Shown in pieces: positions 31,701 to 39,712 of a DNA stretch of 64,000 nt. This stretch comes from Amycolatopsis bullii. Lineage in GTDB: Bacteria > Actinomycetota > Actinomycetes > Mycobacteriales > Pseudonocardiaceae. The notes beneath the pieces are model-generated. The model saw nothing but the letters and a program-made list of their open reading frames with translations, ran no database searches and was not told the DNA's origin. The stretch's first letter is position 1; each line of letters opens with the position of its first letter. The DNA lies in assembly GCF_014654205.1 (NCBI RefSeq), contig NZ_BNAW01000006.1:124001-188000 (forward strand), read 5' to 3'. The translations under genes and the position numbers were made by a program.

Positions 31701-31763
31701 AATCACGCGTCATGCCCCTCCGGACACGCGTGATGCCGCCCTGATCACGTGAGATGCCCGAAA
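31701..31763. repeat. short array of 21-bp repeats (three units)
   Basis: Three units of the same family as the array at 36160-36390 follow the symporter stop codon. The CACGC/CACGT cores begin at 31704, 31725 and 31746, exactly 21 bp apart, each followed by a G(A/T)(C/G)ATGCC-like block. A degenerate fourth unit overlaps the stop codon itself. Confidence 0.85.
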
Positions 31764-31815
31764 CCGCTCGGCCGGGTCTCGACCTCACGCGCGGGCAACG
31801 CCTCCGCATGGCAGC

Positions 31816-32172
31816 ATGGAGATCGTGGTGAGCCCTGCTGAACTGCCGACCGCCGAGGTCCGCGACCTGCCCCAGGACGGCCTCGTGCTGCTCGACGTCC
31901 GTGAAGACGACGAGTGGGCCGCCGGGCACGCGCCCGGCGCGGTGCACATCCCGATGGGAGAGCTGCCCGCCCGCGTCGGCGAGCTGGCCGACCTGCCCGA
32001 CCAGCCGATCCACGTGATCTGCCGCAGCGGCGGCCGGTCCGCGCGGGCGGCCGCGTGGCTGAACCAGAGCGGCTGGGACGCGGTGAACGTCGCCGGCGGC
32101 ATGGGGGCGTGGCAGCGCGAAGGCCGTCCGATGGTCGGCGAGCACCCCGGCATCGAACCCGAAGTGATCTAG
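31816..32172 (+). CDS. rhodanese-like sulfurtransferase
   Basis: A single-domain rhodanese of 118 residues. It shows the CH2A-type 'LLDVREDDEWAAGHAPGAVHIPMGEL' and the active-site loop 'VICRSGGRSARAA' with the catalytic persulfide Cys at position 69, then 'NVAGGMGAW' near the C-terminus. The CRSGGRS loop length of six is that of sulfurtransferases rather than phosphatases. It is cytoplasmic and would move sulfane sulfur to an unidentified acceptor. The next gene starts two bases after its stop, so they are likely co-transcribed, although no functional link is evident. Confidence 0.92.
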   Translation: MEIVVSPAELPTAEVRDLPQDGLVLLDVREDDEWAAGHAPGAVHIPMGELPARVGELADLPDQPIHVICRSGGRSARAAAWLNQSGWDAVNVAGGMGAWQREGRPMVGEHPGIEPEVI

Positions 32173-32174
32173 CC

Positions 32175-33212
32175 TTGCACCCGGGGCAGCCTCCCGCCGG
32201 GCAGCCGTACCCGCCCGGGTACTGGCCGCGCCAGGCGCCGCCGCCGTCCGCCCAGCAGCTGCAGGGCCGGACGCTGGCCGCCCAGCCGGAGCCGTACCCC
32301 TACCACCGCCGTCCGGTGCACCGGCCGCGGCTGCGCTGGGTGGCGACCCCGCCGCCCGGTGCGTGGCCGCGCCGCCGCGTGGTGCCGCCCGAGCCCTACT
32401 TCGGCCCGCCGTCGTACCCGGTGCCGCCGCGCTGGGGGTTCCCGAACCTGGTCTGGCGCCGCCCGACGTCGGTGCCCGGCACGGCGTCCGACGAGGTCCG
32501 CCCGATCGACCGGGTGCCGGTGCTCAGCCGCAGCGTGGTCATCATCCTCTTCGCGTTCGCCGTGCTCGCGGTGGCCGCGGCGGGTGCGGAAATCTGGCGG
32601 TACGTGCTGCTCGTTCAGGGCCGCGAAGCCGCGTTGTCCCGCTCGGTGGTGGCGTTCTCCGACGGCTTCGTGCTCGCCGCGGGGCTGCTCGCCTCGATCC
32701 TCGCGCTGCTGCCCGCGGGGCTGTCGCTCTGGTGGCTGCTGGTCGCGCGCCAGGCGGCGGCGGACGTCTCGGGCGACGACCCGCCGCGGCCGGTGTGGCA
32801 GGTGCTGGTCGGCGTCCTCGTGCCGGTGGCCAACCTGCCGATGGCGCTGTCGGTCGTCGGCGAGCTCGAGCACGCGGTGCTGGGCCGCTCGCGGTACGTC
32901 CGGCCGAAGCCGTCGCGCCAGGTGCTCGGCTGGTGGGGCGCCTGGCTGCTCAACTGGATCCTGCTCGGGGTGTCGATCGTCTGGCGCTTCCGCGACGACG
33001 TGCAGTCGATGGCCGACAGCGTCGTCCTGGTCGCGCTGACCGACCTTTCCGCGGCCGCCCTGGCGGTGATGACGGCCTTGGTGGTGCGGCGGTTCTCCGC
33101 GCTGCTGGCGCCGTCGGAAGCTCTCGCCGTGCGCAAGATGCGCGTGCTGAAGGTGCGGGATGCGCCGGAGCCCCAGCTGCGGGCTTCGCGGCCGGCCGGC
33201 GCCGCGCGCTAG
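32175..33212 (+). CDS. DUF4328-like membrane protein with Pro/Arg-rich N-terminus
   Basis: A 345-residue membrane protein. The first 105 residues are rich in Pro, Tyr, Arg and Gln ('PYPYHRRPVHRPRLRW') and probably disordered; the remainder holds six hydrophobic helices. The segment 'WWLLVARQAAADVSGDDPPRPVWQVLVGVLVPVANLPMALSVVGELEHAV' matches the pattern of DUF4328, in which a Trp-rich cytoplasmic loop sits between helices. The TTG at 32175, two bases after the rhodanese stop, fits; the frame is open upstream only as a shadow of the rhodanese gene. It ends tail to tail with the TetR gene, sharing the palindrome CTAG for both stops. Function unknown. Confidence 0.75.
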   Translation: MHPGQPPAGQPYPPGYWPRQAPPPSAQQLQGRTLAAQPEPYPYHRRPVHRPRLRWVATPPPGAWPRRRVVPPEPYFGPPSYPVPPRWGFPNLVWRRPTSVPGTASDEVRPIDRVPVLSRSVVIILFAFAVLAVAAAGAEIWRYVLLVQGREAALSRSVVAFSDGFVLAAGLLASILALLPAGLSLWWLLVARQAAADVSGDDPPRPVWQVLVGVLVPVANLPMALSVVGELEHAVLGRSRYVRPKPSRQVLGWWGAWLLNWILLGVSIVWRFRDDVQSMADSVVLVALTDLSAAALAVMTALVVRRFSALLAPSEALAVRKMRVLKVRDAPEPQLRASRPAGAAR

Positions 33213-33799
33213 TAGCGGCCGAAGACCGGTTCGAGCTGGTCGAAGGCCTGTTCCGCCAGCGGCCAGAGCTCGCCGGCGATCGCTTTTTCGTTCTCGAGGG
33301 TCCGGTCGAAGACCTCCTCGAAGAGCACGCGCAGAACCGTCGCGAGGTGGGCGGCGGCGAGCGTGGGCGTGAGGTCCTCTTCGGGGTGGCGCCGGATGAG
33401 GAGGTCGACGAGCGCCGTCTCGCGTTCGCGGTGCATCTCGTGCAGCGCGTTCGTCAGGACCGGGCTCTCCTTGATCATCCGCACGAAGCCGGGGCCGGAG
33501 AAGCCGACCAGCGCGTGCTCGGCGCCCAGCGCTTCGAAGTAGAGCTCGCGCGTGTCGTGGAAGACGCTGTCGCGGATCAGGGCGGCGGGCCACGACGTGA
33601 AGTCTTCGCGGATGTCGAAGACCAGGTCTTCCTTGCGCGGGAAGTGGTTCGTCACGGTCATCTTGGCGACCCGCGCCTCGGCGGCGATGTCCGCGATCGT
33701 GACGTCCTCGAAGCCGTTGCGGATGAACAGCCGCGTGGCGACGTCCGAGATGGTCTTTCGCGTCTCGTTCTTCTTCCGGTCCCGGAGTCCCTCACTCAT
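33209..33799 (-). CDS. TetR-family transcriptional regulator
   Basis: A 196-residue TetR repressor. The N-terminal helix-turn-helix (about 12-58) reads 'TRKTISDVATRLFIRNGFEDVTIADIAAEARVAKMTVTNHFPRKEDL', typical of the family, and the rest is a helical ligand-binding/dimerisation domain. It is divergent from the MFS transporter at 33895, and the 95-bp spacer contains a 10-bp inverted repeat over the transporter promoter, so it almost certainly represses that gene and probably itself. The inducing ligand is likely a substrate of the pump, but cannot be named. Confidence 0.93.
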   Translation of the reverse strand: MSEGLRDRKKNETRKTISDVATRLFIRNGFEDVTIADIAAEARVAKMTVTNHFPRKEDLVFDIREDFTSWPAALIRDSVFHDTRELYFEALGAEHALVGFSGPGFVRMIKESPVLTNALHEMHRERETALVDLLIRRHPEEDLTPTLAAAHLATVLRVLFEEVFDRTLENEKAIAGELWPLAEQAFDQLEPVFGRY

Positions 33800-33812
33800 G
33801 GCGTCACTCTAC

Positions 33813-33875
33813 TAGGTCGGACCCAAGATTGTGCTTGACCTATTCAGTGGGTCGAACCTAATCTGAGGTTCGACC
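33813..33875. promoter_or_regulatory. TetR operator and MFS promoter
   Basis: GGTCGAACCT (33850-33859) and AGGTTCGACC (33866-33875) form a perfect 10-bp inverted repeat with a 6-bp centre. A related element, TAGGTCGGACCCA, is at 33813-33825 nearer the TetR start. TTGACC (33835-33840) and TAATCT (33859-33864), 18 bases apart, form a promoter for the MFS gene that the palindrome overlaps, the expected geometry for repression. Confidence 0.75.
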
Positions 33876-33894
33876 TAATCAACTGGGGGTGAGC

Positions 33895-35241
33895 ATGACG
33901 ACCGCGGTCCGGCCCGATGCGGCGCTGTGGCGGCTCGGCGGGGTGCTGATCATGGGCGCGGTGCTGTCGATCCTCGACGCGACGATCGTGACCGTCGGCA
34001 TCGGCTCGATCGCCCGTGATCTGGACAGCCCGCTGACCACGGTGCAGTGGGTGGCGAGCGCGTACCTGCTCGCGGCCTCGGCGGCGATCCCGCTGTCGGG
34101 CTGGCTGACCGACCGGTTCGGCGGCCGCGCGGTCTGGCTGACGGCGGTGGCGGTCTTCACCGCGGGCACGCTGCTGTGCGGCTTCGCCTGGTCCGCGCCT
34201 GCTCTGGTGGCCTTCCGGGTGCTGCACGGGCTGGGCGGCGGGCTGATGCAGCCGGTCGGGCAGGCGGTGTTCGCGCAGGAGGCGGGTCCGGCCCTGGGCC
34301 GGATGATCGGCGTGATCACCCTGCCGGCCACGGTGGCACCGGTGCTGGGCCCGATGCTCGGCGGTGCGCTGGTGGCGGACTTCGGCTGGCGCTGGATGTT
34401 CTTCGGCATCGTCCCGCTGGGCGTGGCGACGTTCCTCTTCGCTCGGCGGCTCCTCCCGGCTCCTCCGCCGGGCGGGGTGAAGGCGCCGTTGGACGTCCGG
34501 GGCCTCGCGTTGCTCTCACCCGGGCTGGCCGCGTTCGTCTACGGCCTGGCCGAGGGCGTGGTCGTCGCCGGGGTGGCCGGGGCGGCGCTGGTGGTGGCGT
34601 ACGGCGTCCACGCTTCCCGCACGGCGTCACCGGTGCTCGATCTGGCGTTGTTCCGGAACAAGGGGTTCGCGGTCGCGAGCGTGAGCACGTTCCTGCTGGG
34701 AGCGTCGCTGTACAGCTCGATGCTGCTGCTTCCGCTGTACTACGAGCAAGTCGAGCACGTGAGCGCGTTGCGGGCCGGGATGCTGCTGGCGCCCCAGGCC
34801 CTCGGCTCGGCGGCGGTCATGCTGGCGAGCGGCCGCCTGCTGGCCCGCTTCGGCCCGCGCCGCATGATGCTGGCCGGGATCGCGTCGTCCCTGCTGGGCA
34901 CGGCCGCGTTCACCCAGCTCGGCTCGGCGCCCGGCGATGTCCTGCTGACGCTGTCCCTCCTGATCCGCGGAGTGGGCCTGGGCGCAGCAACGGCCCCGGG
35001 CATGACCACGCTGTACGGCTCGCTGGACCGCGCTCACATCCCCCGCGCGGCAAGTGCGTTCAACGTGGTCAACCGCATCGGTGGCTCGCTGGGCACCGCT
35101 TTGCTGGCCGCGATCCTCCACCGCGAACTCACCACCACCCCGGCCGCGGCGGCATTCGGCACCACGTTCACGTGGGCACTGGCGCTGTCGGCGCTGGCCT
35201 TGATCCCCGCCTTGTTGTTCCCGCAGAGGAGCCCCCGCTGA
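33895..35241 (+). CDS. MFS transporter (DHA2-like exporter)
   Basis: A 448-residue major facilitator. Signatures are 'AVLSILDATIVTVGIGSIARDL' in helix 1, motif A 'GWLTDRFGGRAVWL', 'RVLHGLGGGLMQPVGQAVF' and motif C-like 'TLPATVAPVLGPMLGGALV'. It resembles DHA2-type drug exporters, although at 448 residues 12 to 14 helices are possible. Start choice: ATG 33895 lies six bases after the GGGGG ribosome site; GTG 33889 in frame is too close to it. Regulation by the divergent TetR gene is clear from the operator placement. Confidence 0.9.
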   Translation: MTTAVRPDAALWRLGGVLIMGAVLSILDATIVTVGIGSIARDLDSPLTTVQWVASAYLLAASAAIPLSGWLTDRFGGRAVWLTAVAVFTAGTLLCGFAWSAPALVAFRVLHGLGGGLMQPVGQAVFAQEAGPALGRMIGVITLPATVAPVLGPMLGGALVADFGWRWMFFGIVPLGVATFLFARRLLPAPPPGGVKAPLDVRGLALLSPGLAAFVYGLAEGVVVAGVAGAALVVAYGVHASRTASPVLDLALFRNKGFAVASVSTFLLGASLYSSMLLLPLYYEQVEHVSALRAGMLLAPQALGSAAVMLASGRLLARFGPRRMMLAGIASSLLGTAAFTQLGSAPGDVLLTLSLLIRGVGLGAATAPGMTTLYGSLDRAHIPRAASAFNVVNRIGGSLGTALLAAILHRELTTTPAAAAFGTTFTWALALSALALIPALLFPQRSPR

Positions 35242-35297
35242 CTCTCAACTCGCGCCGACGCTGACCCGGACCCGCCTGTCTCACCAAAGGAGCCCCG

Positions 35298-36140
35298 ATG
35301 ATCCTCCGCCTCTTGAGCGTCCACGCGCATCCCGACGACGAGTCCAGCAAGGGTGCGGCCACCCTGGCCCGCTACGCCGCTGAAGGCGTCGATGTCCTGG
35401 TCGCCACCTGCACCGGCGGCGAACGCGGCGACATCCTGAACCCGGCCATGGACAAACCCGAGACCTGGGCGAATCTCCCGGCCATCCGCCGCCGCGAAAT
35501 GGCCGCGGCCGCCGAGATCCTGGGTGTCCGCCAACGCTTCCTCGGCCTGGTCGACTCCGGCCTGCCCGGCCCCGGCGAGCCGTTGCCCGAGGGCTGCTTC
35601 GCGGCCCTGCCGCTGTCCGAGGCGGCGGCGCCGCTGGTGGCCCTGATCCGCGAGTTCCGTCCGCACGTGGTGATCACGTACGACGAAACCGGCGGCTACC
35701 CCCACCCGGACCACATCCGCACCCACGAGGTGACGGTCGAGGCCTTCACCGCGGCCGCCGACCCCACCCGCTACCCCGGCACCGGCGAGCCGTGGCGCGC
35801 CCAAAAGCTGTACTACCAAGCCACTCTGAGCCGCGCCTGGTTCCAGGCGCTGCACGAGGCCACCCTGGCCGCCGGCCTGGACTCGGCCATGGCCGAAGTC
35901 CTGGACGAGCTCCCACCCGACAAACTCCTGATCACCACGAAGATCCGCTGCGAGGCCTACTTCGCCACCCGCGACCGAGCCCTCCTGGCCCACGCCACCC
36001 AAGTGGACCCGGCCCACCCGTTTTTCGCCCACTCACGCGAAATCGAACGCCAAGTCTGGCCCCACGAGGACTACCACCTGGCCCACCCCACGCCCACCGC
36101 CACCCCAGAGCACGACCTCTTCACCGGAGTAACCCCATGA
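35298..36140 (+). CDS. mca: mycothiol S-conjugate amidase-like PIG-L deacetylase
   Basis: A 280-residue LmbE/PIG-L zinc hydrolase. Zinc ligands are H11 and D14 in 'VHAHPDDES' and H139 in 'GYPHPDHIRTHEV', and 'TYDETGGYPHPDH' plus the length are the pattern of Mca, which hydrolyses mycothiol S-conjugates to mercapturates during detoxification, rather than the shorter MshB. It is unusual in following an exporter gene closely (56 bp) in the same direction, an arrangement that fits conjugation, cleavage and export of electrophiles. ATG 35298 lies behind AAAGGAG. A long 21-bp repeat array begins 20 bp after its stop. Confidence 0.88.
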   Translation: MILRLLSVHAHPDDESSKGAATLARYAAEGVDVLVATCTGGERGDILNPAMDKPETWANLPAIRRREMAAAAEILGVRQRFLGLVDSGLPGPGEPLPEGCFAALPLSEAAAPLVALIREFRPHVVITYDETGGYPHPDHIRTHEVTVEAFTAAADPTRYPGTGEPWRAQKLYYQATLSRAWFQALHEATLAAGLDSAMAEVLDELPPDKLLITTKIRCEAYFATRDRALLAHATQVDPAHPFFAHSREIERQVWPHEDYHLAHPTPTATPEHDLFTGVTP

Positions 36141-36159
36141 ACCCCCGTGTCGCCCCTCC

Positions 36160-36390
36160 AATCACGCATGATGCCTCCCCAGTCACGCGAGATGCCCCTT
36201 CAATCACGCGAGATGCCTACCCGATCACGCGAGATGCCCTTTCAATCACGCGAGTTTCGCCCCGGATCACGCGAGTTCCGTCGCCCAACACGCGAATCCC
36301 GTCCCGCAACACGCGAGAGCCGCCCCGAATCACGCCACATCCGCCCTGGATCACGCGAGACCCGCCGGGAGTCACGCCAGACTGGCCCGG
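36160..36390. repeat. eleven-unit tandem array with exact 21-bp period
   Basis: CACGC cores start at 36163, 36184, 36205, 36226, 36247, 36268, 36289, 36310, 36331, 36352 and 36373, every one 21 bp after the last. The unit core is TCACGCGAGATGCC followed by a variable C/T-rich stretch; conservation is highest in the first five units and decays toward the P450 gene. Units are direct repeats, not separated by unique spacers. Because 21 is divisible by 3, all reading frames stay open across the array and give 7-residue repeats, but nothing indicates translation. The array fills most of the space between mca and the convergent P450 gene. Confidence 0.95.
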
Positions 36391-36418
36391 ATCCCGTGCG
36401 ACCCCGGGCAGGACCCCG

Positions 36419-37585
36419 TCACGCGGTGACCCGGAGCTCCCGCAACCCACGAATCACGAACTCCGGCCGACGCGGCGGAGTCCCGGCCAACCGCAACCCC
36501 GGCAGCTTCTCCGCCAGCGCACTCAACGCGGCGGCGATCTCCACCCGAGCGAGAGGAGCACCCACGCAGTAGTGAATCCCCAGCCCGAACCCCAGGTGGG
36601 CGTTCGGCGTCCGGCCGATGTCCAGGCGGTCCGGCTCGTCGAACACCTTCGGGTCGCGGGCCGCGGCGCCCAGCAGCGCGCCGATCTTCTCGCCCCGCGG
36701 GACGACATATCCGCAGATCGACACGTCCTCGGTCGCCGTCCGCTCGAACAACTGCAGGGGCGCGTCGAACCGGATGAGCTCCTCGACGCACGAATCCAGG
36801 AGAGAAGGTGAGGCCAGCAGACGCTCCCACTGGTCCCGGTGCGTGAGCAGGGCCGTGATGCCGTTGCCGAGCACGTTGACCGTCGCCTCGTGGCCGGCCA
36901 TCAGCAGCAGCACGGCCGTGGCCACCAGCTCGTCGGGGGTCAGCTCGCTGCGCAGCAGGTCGCTGATGATGTCGTCGCCCGGTGTCTCCGCGCGGGCCGC
37001 CGCCACCGAGCGGACGTACGAGACGAACTCGGCGGACGCCCGCTCGGCCGCGTCTTGCCCCTCCGAAGGGAGGTCGTACTCGTACATCTTCACGATCGCG
37101 TTGGACAGCTGGACCATCCGCGGCCCGTCCGTGGCCGGGACGCCCAGCAACTCGGCGATCACCGCGACCGGCAGCGGCTGGGCGAGGTGCTCGAGGAGGT
37201 CGGCACTGCCGTCGGCGGCGATGGCGGCCGCCAGGTCGTCGACCATGCGGGCGGCGAGCGTCGCGACCATCGGGCGCAGCCGTTGCACGTGGCCGCGGCC
37301 GAAGGCGCCCGCGATCAGGCGCCTGAGCCGGGTGTGCGCGGGAGGCTCGTTCTCCAGGAGCGAGTTGCGGTGCAGCAGGTTGAACGACGCGAACCGCTCG
37401 AGCGGCTGGGCGTCCTGCCAGATCCGGCCCAGCCCGCGGTGCCGCAACACCGCCGAGGACGCTGCGTGCGACACCGCGACGGCGAGGCCGAGCCCCTCGT
37501 GGAAATGAACTTCGCCGCGTTCGCGGAGGGCGGCGAACGCCGGGTACGGGTCGTCGAGGAACGTGGGATCGCGGGGGTCGAACAC
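36419..37585 (-). CDS. cytochrome P450
   Basis: A 388-residue bacterial class I P450 without a membrane anchor. It shows the I-helix oxygen-binding 'LLLMAGHEATVN', ExxR in 'VEELIRFDAPLQ', and the heme-thiolate loop 'HLGFGLGIHYCVGAPLARVE'. The sequence 'NEPPAHTRLRRLIAGAF' is the C-helix block. It is the type often found in secondary metabolism or xenobiotic oxidation in actinobacteria; no ferredoxin gene is nearby, so redox partners must be elsewhere. The start is GTG at 37585. The stop is separated from the end of the 21-bp repeat array by 28 bp. Substrate unknown. Confidence 0.95.
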   Translation of the reverse strand: MFDPRDPTFLDDPYPAFAALRERGEVHFHEGLGLAVAVSHAASSAVLRHRGLGRIWQDAQPLERFASFNLLHRNSLLENEPPAHTRLRRLIAGAFGRGHVQRLRPMVATLAARMVDDLAAAIAADGSADLLEHLAQPLPVAVIAELLGVPATDGPRMVQLSNAIVKMYEYDLPSEGQDAAERASAEFVSYVRSVAAARAETPGDDIISDLLRSELTPDELVATAVLLLMAGHEATVNVLGNGITALLTHRDQWERLLASPSLLDSCVEELIRFDAPLQLFERTATEDVSICGYVVPRGEKIGALLGAAARDPKVFDEPDRLDIGRTPNAHLGFGLGIHYCVGAPLARVEIAAALSALAEKLPGLRLAGTPPRRPEFVIRGLRELRVTA

Positions 37586-37638
37586 GTCGCGAGACTAACC
37601 CTTCGATAGCGTCTGAAGCCGAGCCAGAGGAGGCAGCA

Positions 37639-38520
37639 GTGGGCAAGGGCGCGCGCAAGAAGGGTCCCAAGCAGGCGTCGGACCGCAAGCCGAAGGTGCG
37701 CGACGTCTTCGTCGGCCAGCCGTTCGAGGGGCTGGCGGCGGAGCCCGAGCTGATCGCGCTGCGCGAGTTCGTGCCGTCCGCGACGGCCCAGCTCACCCTC
37801 GCCGACGGCGGTGACGTCACCCTCGGGACCGTGCTGCCCATGGCGGCGGCCGCGTTCGTCCGCTCGGACGGCCGGCGCTACCTCGGCCTGCAGGTGCAGA
37901 CCCGCTCGTCCGACATCAGCCGGGACCTCGGCCGGTCGCTGAAGTGGCTGCTGGACGCCAAGGAGGGTGACGTCCTCGGCGTGCCGGACACCACCACCCC
38001 GCCGTCCGCCGACGAGCACGCGCGGCTCCAGGACCTGCTGACGCCGGGCGCCGAACTCGACGTCACGCTGCACACGGACTTCGGCTGGTGGCTGCCCGAG
38101 GACGCGGACGCGACCGGTGACGTCGCCGTCTCCCTCGAGCGCGCGAACGCCGCGATCATGCCCACCGAACGGCTCGGTTCGGGCGCCTACTGGGTCCTCG
38201 CCGGCGAGAAGGCGCACCTGCGCTGGGTCCGGCCGGAGCCGGAGAACCTGCTGCTCCAGGCCCTCGCCCGGCTGTCCGCGGCCGGCGAGCTCGGCCTCGG
38301 CGAGGGCTCGCGCTACGCGGGCTCGTTCCGGGCGCACGGCCTGCTCGTCCCGGTCTGGGACCTCGACCCCGAAGCCCACGCCCGCGAGTGGGCCGAAGCC
38401 AAGGAGGCTCTCGGCGCCCGTCTCGAGACGGCGTTGAAGTCCCTCGACGACGAGCCGCTGAACGCGACCGAGCGGCGGGCGCGCGACGGCCTCATCGGCC
38501 GGCAGCTGACCCTGCGCTGA
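37639..38520 (+). CDS. DUF5926 family protein
   Basis: A 293-residue soluble protein conserved in actinobacteria. The very basic start 'GKGARKKGPKQASDRKPKVRDVFVGQPFEGLAAEPELIALREFVPSATA' is the typical beginning of DUF5926, which I recognise by this N-terminus and by 'TDFGWWLPED' in the second half. No catalytic motif is evident. GTG 37639 follows GAGGAGGCAGCA. It is divergent from the P450 gene and ends in a strong hairpin terminator. Function unknown. Confidence 0.82.
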   Translation: MGKGARKKGPKQASDRKPKVRDVFVGQPFEGLAAEPELIALREFVPSATAQLTLADGGDVTLGTVLPMAAAAFVRSDGRRYLGLQVQTRSSDISRDLGRSLKWLLDAKEGDVLGVPDTTTPPSADEHARLQDLLTPGAELDVTLHTDFGWWLPEDADATGDVAVSLERANAAIMPTERLGSGAYWVLAGEKAHLRWVRPEPENLLLQALARLSAAGELGLGEGSRYAGSFRAHGLLVPVWDLDPEAHAREWAEAKEALGARLETALKSLDDEPLNATERRARDGLIGRQLTLR

Positions 38521-38522
38521 TC

Positions 38523-38569
38523 CTCATCGAGCGGGTGCCGTGGCGGAAAGCCGCCACCCACTCGATGAG
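38523..38569 (+). terminator. long hairpin terminator after DUF5926
   Basis: CTCATCGAG (38523-38531) pairs with CTCGATGAG (38561-38569), and GTGGCGG (38540-38546) with CCGCCAC (38551-38557) around AAAG. The combined stem begins 2 bp after the stop codon and is followed by a short GTT-rich stretch. Confidence 0.8.
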
Positions 38570-38638
38570 CGTTCAACCAGGCCTTATGTGGCGCACGAGA
38601 CACCGCCGCCGGATCGCGGCGGTGGGACGATTCCCTGT

Positions 38639-38992
38639 GTGATACTCCACATCTGCGGGGCGGCCGAGTGGGCCGAAGTGGGCGAAGGCGGCGAGTACCG
38701 CGATCCTTCCCTGGAGGAAGTCGGGTTCATCCACTGCTCCGACTTCGGCACGGTGAACCTGCCGGCCAACATCCGGTTCCGGGGCCGCACCGATCTGGTG
38801 CTGCTCGAAATCGACCCGGCGAAGGTCGAAGCGCCGGTCCGCTGGGAAGACGGCCTGCCGCCGCACCCGGAGGGGATCTGGTTCCCGCACGTCTACGGGC
38901 CGATCCCGCACGCGGCCGTCGTCGGCGTGCACGAATTCCGCGAGTCCGAAGGCGGCGGTTTCCGGCTGCCCGACTCGCTCGCCCACCGCTGA
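38639..38992 (+). CDS. DUF952 family protein
   Basis: A 117-residue soluble protein matching DUF952, which has an ADP-ribosyltransferase-like fold of unknown activity. Family blocks are 'ILHICGAAEWAEV' at the start, 'EVGFIHCSDFGTVNLPANIRFRG' with the conserved 'GFIHCS', and 'WFPHVYGPIPHAAVVGV' at the end. GTG 38639 places the ILHI strand at the N-terminus; the frame is open upstream through the preceding terminator, which is not coding. It is followed by a hairpin terminator. No partner gene is evident. Confidence 0.87.
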   Translation: MILHICGAAEWAEVGEGGEYRDPSLEEVGFIHCSDFGTVNLPANIRFRGRTDLVLLEIDPAKVEAPVRWEDGLPPHPEGIWFPHVYGPIPHAAVVGVHEFRESEGGGFRLPDSLAHR

Positions 38993-39008
38993 CGTGGGCA
39001 GATCATCA

Positions 39009-39038
39009 CCCGGCCGAGCGATCACGAACTCGGCCGGG
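39009..39038 (+). terminator. hairpin terminator after DUF952
   Basis: CCCGGCCGAG (39009-39018) pairs with CTCGGCCGGG (39029-39038) around a 10-base A-rich loop, 17 bases after the stop codon. Confidence 0.7.
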
Positions 39039-39064
39039 AACGCGGGCAACCTGAGGGGGCTGTG

Positions 39065-39712
39065 ATGCGTGTTGGGGAGGAAAGCGAGCCGGTTTCCGGC
39101 TACCCGACCCCGATGGGAGGCGATACGGTGACCGCTGCGGCACCCGTCTTCACCGGGGGAGAAACCTGGGTGACCAGCGCAGGCCGAGGGAGGGCCGCGA
39201 CTTTGCCTGGCGACTTCGTCGACTTCGGCGACTTCGTGCAGGCCACCTTGCCGGGCTTGCTGCGCTACGGCCACGCGCTCACGGGCAATCCGCACGACGC
39301 GGCGGACCTGGTGCAGACCGTGCTGGAGAAGATCGGCTCGCGCTGGACGTACGTCCACGAGAAGACGGGCGACCCGCTGGCCTACGTCCGCCGGTCGATG
39401 GCGAACGCGCACGTGAGCCGCTGGCGCCGGACGCGCCGCGAGAACCTCGTCGCGGACCTGCCGGACACCCGCCCGCACGTGCCGGCCGATCCGTTCGAGC
39501 ACGAGCCGCTGTGGCGTGCGTTACGAACGCTGCCGCCGAGACAACGTGCCGTCATGGTGCTGCGTTACTACGAAGGTCTCTCGGAAGCGGAGATCGCCGG
39601 TGCCCTCGGAATCACCCAGGGCACCGTCAAGAGCCAGGCCAGCAAGGCGATCGCGTCATTGCGGATGAAGCTGAAGTCGGCCGACGAAGGCGAAGGGAGT
39701 GGTGCGGGTTGA
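39065..39712 (+). CDS. SigE-family ECF sigma factor
   Basis: A 215-residue ECF sigma factor of the SigE (streptomycete-type) family. A non-conserved 45-residue lead is followed by sigma-2 ('FVQATLPGLLRYGHALTGNPHDAADLVQTVLEKIGSRW') and sigma-4 ('LRTLPPRQRAVMVLRYYEGLSEAEIAGALGITQGTVKSQASKAIASL'). ATG 39065 lies 5 bases after GAGGGGG; ATG 39113 and GTG 39128 are possible internal starts closer to the conserved domain. The next gene starts at TTG overlapping its stop (TTGA), the usual arrangement of a sigma factor with a membrane-bound partner. Confidence 0.92.
   Translation: MRVGEESEPVSGYPTPMGGDTVTAAAPVFTGGETWVTSAGRGRAATLPGDFVDFGDFVQATLPGLLRYGHALTGNPHDAADLVQTVLEKIGSRWTYVHEKTGDPLAYVRRSMANAHVSRWRRTRRENLVADLPDTRPHVPADPFEHEPLWRALRTLPPRQRAVMVLRYYEGLSEAEIAGALGITQGTVKSQASKAIASLRMKLKSADEGEGSGAG

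Noticed and set aside
26946..31706. Very long open frame on the minus strand (about 1580 codons) opposite the GH16-symporter region
   Set aside because: It has no ribosome site or domain, is Arg/His/Gln/Gly-rich in the manner of antisense frames in GC-rich DNA, and runs opposite five well-supported genes.
36160..36390. CRISPR array
   Set aside because: The unit is 21 bp in total with no unique spacers of constant length and no cas genes nearby.
36147..36572. Heptapeptide-repeat protein (SREMPxQ repeats) from the 21-bp array
   Set aside because: All frames are open because the period is a multiple of three; there is no ribosome site, the repeat decays without regard to codon synonymy, and the frame runs into the P450 gene antisense.
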